A model generated the notes under the pieces. The model was not told the origin of the DNA and did not search any database. It was given only the letters and a program-made list of their open reading frames with translations. DNA of 64,000 bases from Selaginella moellendorffii (taxonomy: Eukaryota > Streptophyta > Lycopodiopsida > Selaginellales > Selaginellaceae). Position numbers and translations under genes: made by a program. The stretch's first letter is position 1. Every line of letters begins with the position of its first letter. Shown piece by piece: positions 22,666 to 30,559 of this stretch. The stretch covers positions 3,031,060 to 3,095,059 of the forward strand of contig NW_003314269.1 of NCBI RefSeq assembly GCF_000143415.4. The letters run 5' to 3'.

Positions 22666-24975
22666 ATGGCGCGCAGCCATATCGCTTGGATGATCCAGCG
22701 CCTTCTTGTCGAGGGGGAGCGTTGCAGTCACAGGTTTAGGGTTGAGCTCCTCGAGCAATGTCAGCGGCACGGGGCGCTGGCGGAGGGGCGGCGGGCGCAT
22801 TGGATCATGGCGCATGGCGGCGCGCTGGCGGAGGGGCGGCGGGCGCATTGGATCATGGCGCATGGCGGCGCGCTCGATCCCGTCCTCGTCAATCACCTCA
22901 TCGCGATGTATGGCGGCTGCGGCAGCATTTCCAGCGCGCGCCAGGTCTTCGAGGATATGGAGGTGAGGAATCTCTTCTCCTGGACGGCGATCGTCGCGGC
23001 GTATGCCCAGCGGGGGCATCACGGCACCGCACTGCAGCTCCTGAGGCGAATGCTGGGCGAGAATGTGAGGCCCGACGGCGTAATCTTTGTGGTTCTCCTC
23101 GGGTCTTGCGGCGGCCCCGAGGCTCTTGGCACGGGAAAGATCATCGGGGAATGCATCGTCCGAGAAGGATTCTTGGAGCGGGATGTTGTTGTGGGAAACG
23201 CGCTGCTCAGCATGTATGAGCGGTGTGGTGATACCGGCCAGGCAGTGAGGATGTTTCATGCGTTGCCGCTCAAGAACACGGTCAGCTGGACGTCGATCAT
23301 TAGAGCAGTGGCAAAGAACGATGGAGCCAGAGCGCTGGAGCTCTTCCACGCAATGCTGGTAGAAGGTATCAAAGTTGACAAGGTTACATTCACCACTGTT
23401 CTAACGGCGTGTAGTGATCTTGGCAGCTCGAGAACATCGTGGGGATTGAAGCACGCCACCTGGATTCATGGCTTGATCGTAGAAGCGGGCCTGGTAATGG
23501 ACGAGATCGTCGGTGCCACACTCACCAACTTGTATGGCCGTTGTGGCGAGCTTGAGGTAGCTCGTAAGTTATTGCTAGAGTTTTTAAACCATCACTCGAC
23601 TAATGCTTTTCACTGGACAGGAGCTATCGAGGCGTTTTCGCAGCGAGGTAGAAATAGAGAAGCAGCGGCTCTTTTCTGGAGAATGCAGCTGGAAGGTGTC
23701 AAGTGCGACGAGATATCGCTCGTTGCCTTCATTAACGCATGCTGGGATTTAAAGTCGTTGAAGCTGGCACACGAGCTCTTGAAAGAGGCTGGTATGGAGT
23801 TTGTCAATACTAAATCGGCCAACGTTCTTATAGTTCTGTATTCCAGATGCAACTGCTTGCAAGAAGCCAGGAGGATTTTCGACAGCATGGTGATCCGGGA
23901 TATCGTTTCCTGGAACAGCATCATCTCGGCGTATGTTCTACGCGACGAAACGAAAGAGGCGGTGGAGCTCTTTAGACAGATGGACTTGGCACCGAACGCA
24001 GTCACGTTTTCGGTTGTTTTGGATGCCTGTGGTGTGCTGGGGGACTACAAAACGGGCCGGGAGATTCACGAACAGATCATCAACACAGGCGTTAAGATTC
24101 AAGACGAGCCGGAGATTGGTACCTCACTAGTTAACTTTTATGGACAATGCGGGGAGCTTGGCCAAGCCACACAGGTCTTTAGAGCTCTGAGCTCTCGTCG
24201 GGAACCGCTTTTGTGGAAGACACTTGCTGGACAGTACGCTCAGAATGGCCATGTCGACAAGTCACTCAAGCTATTCTGCGAAATGCAACTGGAAGGTGTC
24301 AGGCCGAGCAAAGCTGCTGTTATCATTGCCATCGACTCATCCCGAAGTCCGAGCCAGGGCAGGAAAATTCATGTGCTGGTTGCAGAGAGGAAGCTCGATC
24401 ATTACGACGTTGGTGTTGGGAATTCACTCATTAACATGTACGCCAAGTTTGGGGACTTGGATGAAGCTGCTCTGGTGTTTCGGCTCATGGAAAAACAGGA
24501 CGTGGTCTCGTGGAACTCGCTACTGGGATGTTTTGCTCAGGCCAGTGGTGGAGATTCGTGCTTCGCGCTGTTCCGGCTCATGCAGCTCCAAGGCCAGGTA
24601 CCAAACTCGGTCACTTTCATTAACGTGCTAAGCTCTTGCAGCCACAGGGGGCTTCTCCAACAGGCTCAAGCTCTCTTCTCGTCCATGGAACAAGACTTTG
24701 GAGTTTCTCCGACTGTCCAGCACTTCGGATGCGTGGTTGATCTCCTGGGACGTAAAGGCCGGCTCGACGAAGCCGAAGAGCTGGCGAGCGAGATGCCGGT
24801 GGCGCCGAGTGTGGTGCTGTGGACGGCGTTCCTGGGGGCGTGCACGAATCACGAAGATGTGAAGCGTGCCGAGCGAGCTGCCGATAAAGTTTTGACAATG
24901 GACGATGAGTGTCACTCGGGCTCCGCTCTAGCAATGCTCTCCAACGTCCGGTCACGCAGTTTTAACGTCAAGTAA
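22666..24975 (+). CDS. PLS-class pentatricopeptide repeat protein, E region cut short (intronless)
   Basis: One uninterrupted frame of about 769 codons from the ATG at 22666. PPR repeats are clear from NHLIAMYGGCGSISSARQVF onward: FSWTAIVAAYAQRGHHGTAL, VVVGNALLSMYERCGDTGQA, IVSWNSIISAYVLRDETKEA, VGNSLINMYAKFGDLDEAAL and the final ...HFGCVVDLLGRKGRLDEAEE block. It ends in an E1-like stretch (VLWTAFLGACTNHEDVKRAE) and stops about 25 residues later, lacking the rest of E, E+ and DYW. Such proteins bind single-stranded organellar RNA and position C-to-U editing or processing (family knowledge). Without DYW it would need a partner deaminase. No clear transit peptide is seen; the N-terminus MARSHIAWMIQRLL is basic and amphipathic. 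An exact 48-bp duplication lies near the start. Confidence 0.9.
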   Translation: MARSHIAWMIQRLLVEGERCSHRFRVELLEQCQRHGALAEGRRAHWIMAHGGALAEGRRAHWIMAHGGALDPVLVNHLIAMYGGCGSISSARQVFEDMEVRNLFSWTAIVAAYAQRGHHGTALQLLRRMLGENVRPDGVIFVVLLGSCGGPEALGTGKIIGECIVREGFLERDVVVGNALLSMYERCGDTGQAVRMFHALPLKNTVSWTSIIRAVAKNDGARALELFHAMLVEGIKVDKVTFTTVLTACSDLGSSRTSWGLKHATWIHGLIVEAGLVMDEIVGATLTNLYGRCGELEVARKLLLEFLNHHSTNAFHWTGAIEAFSQRGRNREAAALFWRMQLEGVKCDEISLVAFINACWDLKSLKLAHELLKEAGMEFVNTKSANVLIVLYSRCNCLQEARRIFDSMVIRDIVSWNSIISAYVLRDETKEAVELFRQMDLAPNAVTFSVVLDACGVLGDYKTGREIHEQIINTGVKIQDEPEIGTSLVNFYGQCGELGQATQVFRALSSRREPLLWKTLAGQYAQNGHVDKSLKLFCEMQLEGVRPSKAAVIIAIDSSRSPSQGRKIHVLVAERKLDHYDVGVGNSLINMYAKFGDLDEAALVFRLMEKQDVVSWNSLLGCFAQASGGDSCFALFRLMQLQGQVPNSVTFINVLSSCSHRGLLQQAQALFSSMEQDFGVSPTVQHFGCVVDLLGRKGRLDEAEELASEMPVAPSVVLWTAFLGACTNHEDVKRAERAADKVLTMDDECHSGSALAMLSNVRSRSFNVK
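22774..22869 (+). repeat. Perfect 48-bp direct duplication inside the PPR gene
   Basis: Bases 22774-22821 and 22822-22869 are identical. They encode two adjacent copies of the 16-residue block ALAEGRRAHWIMAHGG. The frame is kept. One copy probably belongs to the first incomplete PPR helix pair; the second is an insertion. Confidence 0.95.
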
Positions 24976-25605
24976 AAGCTCGTTTCAGTAACTCCAGGTA
25001 TGTTTCAAAAACTTTCGAAAGCTTTATCTCATTATTTTCTTTTTTTTTCCTTCCTGTGCCGATCAGACTATATTCGAGCAATGGAGATAATGCAGAACGG
25101 TATCAAGCTATCATCATTGGTGGAATCGAAGGGGAGATAAAGAGGTTGCTTGGTGAGAAAGAAGCAAGGAGAGAAATGGGAAACGATGCTTCCTTCAGTC
25201 GTCGGGGCTCTACTTCCTCGTCTCCAAAGAGGGGAGATGTCAAGAAGGCAATTCGGAAAGACGTCACCCACGCCGTGGCTTCCCTTCTCAAGGGATCCTG
25301 CACTTCATCACCAAGGTAAAAAGGCAGACATATTTCTCTGCTAACTCTTTTTATCTGATTTCGAGCTCCAGTTCTAGGTAGCGATGACAGTCAGACTTGA
25401 TACCCAACTAACTATCAAGGCTTTGTATAACTTGTTTGATGTCCCGCTTGATCTTGTTATAGATCTTTCAGTTTAACTTCCGGTTTGGTTCTTTCTCTCT
25501 GACTTCGAATGATGGTTCCAGATCTTCCAGTTATCTATCAAAGAATGGCGGTCACAGGTATGACCTCTCCAAAACTTTTGTCGGTTCTAAAAACTTTCCC
25601 GCTTG
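24976..25605. other. Gap between two convergent PPR genes
   Basis: 3' flanks of both PPR genes. A lysine/serine-rich open stretch at about 25056-25319 (+) has no ATG of its own in a good context and resembles nothing known; it is most likely untranslated. Confidence 0.5.
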
Positions 25606-27951
25606 CTACTTTGCAGAAGCGAAGCCCAGTGATGGCTCTCGCAGCGCGTTCGCTACGAGAACATACGCAGTGGGCTCTTTCACTCGCTCCAGGATCCTCT
25701 CGGCCCGCTTGACGTCGCCGTGCATCTTACACGCTGCCAGCAGCGTGATCCACGCCACCTCGTCCGCCAGAAACGGCATCGTCTCGACGAGCTCCTCGGC
25801 GTCTCCCAGATGCTTGGAGCGGCCGAGAACATTGATCATGCAGTGGAAGTGGACGAGCGTGGGTGGCACGAAGAAGCCGTCCTGCATGGCCGTAAAGCAC
25901 TCGACGCCCTCGCGGAGCCTCCCGGCATGGCCGAAAGCCGCGAGAAGACCCACGAAGGTGATGTCGCTGGGCTGGAAGCCGTGAAGAACCATCTGCCGGA
26001 AGAGATCCAGCGCCGCGGCGTAAGCGCCAGTGTTTGCGTAGGCGAGGATCATCGCGCTCCAAGCTACGAAGTCCTGCGAGGCCATCCCGGCGAAGATCTC
26101 CCGCGCGAGCGCCAGATGCCCCCTCTGGGCATACGCCACTATCAAGATCGTCCACGACACGGCGTTTGGGTTGCCCATCTTGTGGAGGAGCTTGCGGAGC
26201 TTCGCGAGATCGCCATGAACAGCGCAGGCTTGCAAGACGGTATTCCAAGAGAATGCGTCGGGCGAGGGGATGGACGCGAAGACCTCTAGCGCCTCCGGCA
26301 AATGCCCGGCCTCGGCGTACGCTTGGATCATCGCTGTGTCGGACTTGGTGTCGTGCTCGGGCATTGCCGCAAAGAGATCCCGCGCGGCGTCGATCCGTCC
26401 CGCCAGCGCCAGCGACTGGATCATCCCCGTCCACCCGGCGAGGTTGTGGCACGGCGATCGCGCGAAGACCTCCATCGCCGAGCTCGCGTCCAGCGCGCTG
26501 GATTGGAGCAGCGCCGCCCAGGAGATCGCGCTGCGTTGCGGCATGGAATCGAAGAGCTCCTTCGCGCGCGAATGCTCACCGCCCTGGGCCAGCGCGAGGA
26601 GCAAGCTCGTCGTGGCGGGAACGCTCCACTGGGGCATTCTGCCGTACACGAGCTCGGCTGTACGGGGCGGGCATTTGTGGCCAGTGGCCACCAGCAGCGA
26701 GGTCCAAGAGGAGGCGTTCCTTTGCGGCATTGCGTGGAATATCCCCCGCACCTCGTCAAGATGCCGCGCGTGGGCATATGCCGCTAGCATGCAGTTCCAG
26801 CCCACGAGATTCCTCGCGGGCATGAGATCGAATCCCGACCGCACCTTCTCGACGGCGCTGGAGTTATCCACGTGTCCCTGGAGCAGCGCGTTCCACGCCA
26901 CCACCCCCTTGTGCTCCATGGCGTGGAAGGTAGATTCCGCCTCGCGCATTTGCCCGTTGTCGGCATATCCCGAGATCGTGGCCGTCCAGGCGAATGGGCT
27001 CTTCTGCGGCATCGCCTGGAACATTCCGAGCGCGCCGGCCAGGTGGCCATTCCGGGAATATGCCTGTGCTATGGCCGTCCAGGACACCACGTCTTGCTCG
27101 GGCATCAGATCGAATGCTCGCCTGGCTTGGTCTACAAAGCCCTTCTCGCCGTGGGCAACAATTAGGGCGTTCCAGGAGATCACATCGCGCTCGGGCATCT
27201 CCCGGAAGTGGTCTAGCGCTCGATCAAGATGCCCTAATTGGGCATAGCCCGCGAGGAGCGTGTTCCAGGTGTAGATGTTGCGAAAAGGCACGCGATTAAA
27301 GAAAATCTGTGTCGATTCGATGTCGCCGGCGTCGGCAAAGACCTGGATGATCGTTGTCCAGGTCACAATGTCGCGATCAGCCATGGAATTGAAGAAACTC
27401 CAGCATTCCTCCAGATGCCCTAGCTGGGCATAGCTGGTGATCAAGAGGTTCCACGTCACGGCCGTCTTGGCGGGCATGGTTTCGAATAGATGCCGCGCAT
27501 CTACCAGATTCCCATCTAGGGCATACGCTTTGATCAGGGCATTCCAGGGCACCGCGTTCCTCATCGGCATTCGATCGAAAATCGCTAGCGCCTTGCGCAT
27601 CTCTCCGATGATCGCATGGCCGTTCAAGATCGCGCTCCACGACACGATATTTCGCTGCGGCACTCGATCGAATGCGTCGTGCGCCTCGCGGAGATGCCCG
27701 TGGCTCGCCAGCGCCGCCAGGAACGTGTTCCAGGAGTAAGAATCCGGATCGCGCAGGGACAGGAATGTGGATCTGGCGTCGTCGACGCTGCCGCACTTGG
27801 AATACATGTCGATCAGGGCCGTGAAGACGCTCTGGCCGCAGGTTCCCTCGCGGAGAATGCGCTCGTGGAGCTGCCGGCATCGAGAGAGGTCTCTGGAGCG
27901 AGCGCAGGATTTTATGAGCTCGATGAGCTCGCAGGAAGAGGGAAATCCCAT
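25606..27951 (-). CDS. PPR protein made of about 19 tandem 31-residue S-type repeats (intronless)
   Basis: A single frame of 781 residues, MGFPSSCELIELIKSCARSR to the stop at 25606. After one or two introductory repeats (SVFTALIDMYSKCGSVDDAR) there is a near-continuous series of 31-residue units, each built on the pattern (R/K)(N/D)xVSWNALIxAYAxxGHLxxAxxxFxxMP. Examples are RNIVSWSAILNGHAIIGEMR, RDIVTWTTIIQVFADAGDIE and PNAVSWTILIVAYAQRGHLA. I count about 19 before a final L-S-E1 block (GFQPSDITFVGLLAAFGHAG, HFHCMINVLGRSKHLGDAEE). It stops in E1 (AYVLVANALREPSLGFASAK) and has no DYW. Normal PLS proteins alternate P, L and S repeats, so this is an SS-type array. An organellar RNA-binding or editing role is inferred. 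Fifth and last residues of each repeat could be used to predict the RNA target. Confidence 0.92.
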   Translation of the reverse strand: MGFPSSCELIELIKSCARSRDLSRCRQLHERILREGTCGQSVFTALIDMYSKCGSVDDARSTFLSLRDPDSYSWNTFLAALASHGHLREAHDAFDRVPQRNIVSWSAILNGHAIIGEMRKALAIFDRMPMRNAVPWNALIKAYALDGNLVDARHLFETMPAKTAVTWNLLITSYAQLGHLEECWSFFNSMADRDIVTWTTIIQVFADAGDIESTQIFFNRVPFRNIYTWNTLLAGYAQLGHLDRALDHFREMPERDVISWNALIVAHGEKGFVDQARRAFDLMPEQDVVSWTAIAQAYSRNGHLAGALGMFQAMPQKSPFAWTATISGYADNGQMREAESTFHAMEHKGVVAWNALLQGHVDNSSAVEKVRSGFDLMPARNLVGWNCMLAAYAHARHLDEVRGIFHAMPQRNASSWTSLLVATGHKCPPRTAELVYGRMPQWSVPATTSLLLALAQGGEHSRAKELFDSMPQRSAISWAALLQSSALDASSAMEVFARSPCHNLAGWTGMIQSLALAGRIDAARDLFAAMPEHDTKSDTAMIQAYAEAGHLPEALEVFASIPSPDAFSWNTVLQACAVHGDLAKLRKLLHKMGNPNAVSWTILIVAYAQRGHLALAREIFAGMASQDFVAWSAMILAYANTGAYAAALDLFRQMVLHGFQPSDITFVGLLAAFGHAGRLREGVECFTAMQDGFFVPPTLVHFHCMINVLGRSKHLGDAEELVETMPFLADEVAWITLLAACKMHGDVKRAERILERVKEPTAYVLVANALREPSLGFASAK

Positions 27952-28722
27952 TCTCCATGCGAAAAACAGGTAGAGACGATCGCATTAATATGGTTCTTGG
28001 AAGAACAGCAGGTCTCGGGTTCGATTCCTTCTAGCGCGTGGAGAGGAAGTATCTTTTAAGAGACAGGATAAGAGTTCTTTCTTTTCCGCTAGCGATGGTC
28101 AAGAAGAGGCGCTACATGAGCGAAGGCGGCGCATATGGAAGATTTTCGTCCCGGATTTTGGATTCCAAGAAGCTAGTTCTTGGATCTTTGGGAGAGAATT
28201 CGCCTCTCTCGGCGGCAGCCGATCTCATTGGTTAGATTTTCTGGAAATTGGAGCTGTGGTCAAGAGATACATTTGTGGAGATCTTCCTGGTACGTACCTT
28301 GCATTTGCATCGATCGAAAACGCTAGATAGATCACTTGCTTCTTTTTCATGGTTTTCTTGCGTTCTATAGGGTGAATTTTCTTGGAATTCGAGTAGTACT
28401 TTCGGTTTTCTATGCTGATTCTAATCACTCTCTCCATTTATGCGTGAAGGGTCCCTCCCCCCAGGCTAGCGTGGTCCCCGCGCGGCGCTCTGATCGAAAG
28501 GACGCTCGAATTTTTCTCTCTACCATCTAGACAAATGCTGTCGGTGAGGCTATTGGAATTCAACGCTGGAAGGTGGGCAATTGCTGCGAGTGATTGCTTT
28601 AGCTCGCTCTTTTGCTCTGTTTTCTAGCTTGTCTCATCGGTTCCTTTGACTTTTTGCTGCAGCGGAGTTTTCCGGTATTTGGCTACTAAACAGGGAAATC
28701 CATAGCAAGAAAACACTCGCAA
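27952..28722. other. Upstream region shared by the minus PPR gene and the GRX-like gene; one small ORF
   Basis: Divergent spacer of about 770 bp. A 46-codon frame at 28095-28235 (+) starts MVKKRRYMSEGGAYGRFSSR and ends at TAG; it has an exon-like look but no recognised homologue, and a GTACGT donor lies shortly after at about 28290. It could be a 5' leader exon of the downstream gene or a tiny unknown gene. Confidence 0.35.
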
Positions 28723-30008
28723 ATGGGCTGTGCGAATTCTAAGGAAGTAGCGACGGCTAGATCGCCCAAGAGGCTAGGACACTCTCGGTCTTGGAAGAAG
28801 CGCCTGCTCATTCCAATTGTGGAGGTTTTCCTCCATAGCAGGAACCACAGAGCCAAGCACGCTCCTGAGCCGCTGCCAATCGCAGAGAAAGTCAGAGCTC
28901 GCCAGGAGGAGAAAGAAGATGGTTTTGAGGCGATGGAGGCAGTCGAGGTGATTGACGTGGTGGCACTCATGGAGGGGCTGGAAGAGCAAGACGAGAAAGC
29001 AGCGTGTGTGACAATGCCGGAGGCGAGGAGTGACGGGCAGGCAACGCCAGAGTCGTGGACTGACCAGGACGAGATCTCCTCTCTCTGCGAGGCATCATCA
29101 CCGGAGTCTAGCCGGAATCACTGTGGAAGTCCGAAGAGCCCCCGGAGTCCACTGGTGTTTGGAGGACCGCATTCGCATTCACAGCGCAGTCTCATGAAGG
29201 GATTGACAAGGTGTGGGGACAACACGCCAGACATCGTGGTGGCCAGGAATTTTTCCTTCAACCTCCGGTCGTGCGTTGATCAGGCCTCCACGCCGAAAGT
29301 CATCCTCGACTCCACCTCTCCACTTTTGTGCAACGACGGATCTCGTGACTTCAAGCACAGGTTAGCCATCCAATGCGTGACTTCTTCCACCAGAGACAAC
29401 GCCGCAAACGATGACAGTGATCTTCTCTCCACATTCGAGTCCATGATGGAGCAAATTCGCAACGACCACTGGATCTCGGAGGTCTCGAGCTCGACGATCG
29501 AAGAACCTCCCAGGGACAGGCTCACGCTCCAGCTCAAACCACAGGAATGCTGCACCACCACAGCGATTCATGGCATTGCATTCGACAGCAAAGACGTCGC
29601 CTCGGAGCCGGAGTTGGGCGATGGCTACAGTCGAGTTCCAGCGCTGTTCGTCGATGGAAGGTACGTCCCCACCCCCACGATCTCGAAACTATATAAGTTT
29701 GGATCCATCACCGTCAGGGAATTAATCCACCGCCGTCCTCGTTTGTTCCCTTTCTCAGGTACATTGGTGGCGTGGAGCGGCTAAACGAATTGAAAAGCAA
29801 GTGCCAACTTCGCAAGCTCTTGCATGATCCAAGCGGCGGAGATTTGTGGAGAGACACCGCCATGGCTTGCAAGGGGTGTGGAGGAGCGAGCTTGGTGCCA
29901 TGCCTGGATTGCAATGGGAGCCGCCGGTTTATAGCGGACAATGGGCTGCCGGAGGGCTGTACGGAGTGTACGGTGAATGGAATGGTACGGTGCCCGCTGT
30001 GTAGTTAG
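28723..30008 (+). CDS. Glutaredoxin-like protein with C-terminal zinc-finger-like CxxC repeats; GRX core shortened
   Basis: Two exons (28723-29660, 29759-30008) give 395 residues. The start MGCANSKEVATARS has the MGCxxS N-myristoylation pattern typical of this plant family. The C-terminal third matches the family: VPALFVDGRYIGGVERLNEL, then CKGCGGASLVPCLDCNGSRR and CTECTVNGMVRCPLC, four CxxC pairs that probably hold zinc. In normal members about 70 residues of glutaredoxin fold (starting VVLYTTSLRG with its active-site region) precede the VPALFV strand. Here only a short stretch (ECCTTTAIHGIAFDSKDVAS...) stands there, so the first strand, active-site loop and helix of the GRX fold appear lost or unrecognisable. 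It is probably not a working oxidoreductase. A palindromic stretch lies in the intron near 29684. Two partial copies lie downstream. Confidence 0.75.
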
Positions 30009-30036
30009 CTGGCGATCGGAAAAGGTGGCGGACTGG

Positions 30037-30044
30037 TATAAAAG
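30037..30044 (+). promoter_or_regulatory. TATA box of RING-H2 copy 1
   Basis: TATAAAAG lies 59 bp before the ATG at 30096. The same box and its flanks are repeated at 34183, 38070 and 40370 in front of the other three copies. Confidence 0.7.
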
Positions 30045-30095
30045 AGCCCCAAAGAGGTGAAAGGACAAACCCTATCACACCGATTATAGTGGGCG

Positions 30096-30482
30096 ATGTC
30101 TGAAATCTGTTGCTTGTTGGGTGGCGCGTGGTTTGCGGGTTGGAGCTGCTGGTTGTGCTTCAAAGATGGAGATTGCAGCTTTGGTGACGCGGAGTATGGC
30201 ACTGGAGCTTCCACCAGGGATGGCGAGGCCGAGAAGGAATTTGAGAATGGCATGGATTCGGTGGTACTTCCCCTGGAGCTCTACAGCGTGAGGGAGCGAG
30301 GGAGAGAGGAGTGCCCGATTTGCCTTGGGGCGTTTGGCGACGGGCAAGAGGTGACTGTGTTGCCCAAGTGCAAGCACTTCTACCATCGCGACTGTCTCTC
30401 GTCGTGGCTCTTCAGGCAACCCACTTGCCCGCTTTGCCGCTGTAGCGTCCGACACGGGCCAACCGAACTTAAAAGGCTCTAG
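30096..30482 (+). CDS. Small RING-H2 protein, copy 1
   Basis: 128 residues, no intron. The RING-H2 finger is complete: C73, C76, C92, H94, H97, C100, C111 and C114, with W104 at the place used for E2 contact. It reads ECPICLGAFGDGQEV ... [15 protein letters not shown] ... CPLC. Residues 4-21 are hydrophobic and Cys/Trp-rich ([17 protein letters not shown]) and could be a membrane-anchoring or palmitoylated segment, but the GLD box of ATL proteins is not seen. It is probably an E3 ubiquitin ligase. Copy 1 differs from the others at A79 (E in copies 2-4). It lies 88 bp after the GRX-like stop, with its own TATA box in between. Confidence 0.85.
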   Translation: MSEICCLLGGAWFAGWSCWLCFKDGDCSFGDAEYGTGASTRDGEAEKEFENGMDSVVLPLELYSVRERGREECPICLGAFGDGQEVTVLPKCKHFYHRDCLSSWLFRQPTCPLCRCSVRHGPTELKRL

Positions 30483-30559
30483 AATTGTTTAGAGGATCTC
30501 TTGGAATAGAAGAAATGTGAATTGCTCTTCATTAAACAGCTATGCGTCCTACCGAGAAA

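Noticed and set aside
22591-23349. Minus-strand 252-codon frame opposite the first PPR gene
   Set aside because: Includes the antisense of the 48-bp duplication; the PPR frame on the plus strand explains the region.
26034-27247. Plus-strand frames of 263 and 325 codons opposite the second PPR gene
   Set aside because: GC-rich shadow frames of a real, family-matching PPR gene on the minus strand.
28005-28035. Second tRNA-like B box (GGGTTCGATTCC)
   Set aside because: T stem does not pair and no acceptor partner upstream; not a tRNA gene.
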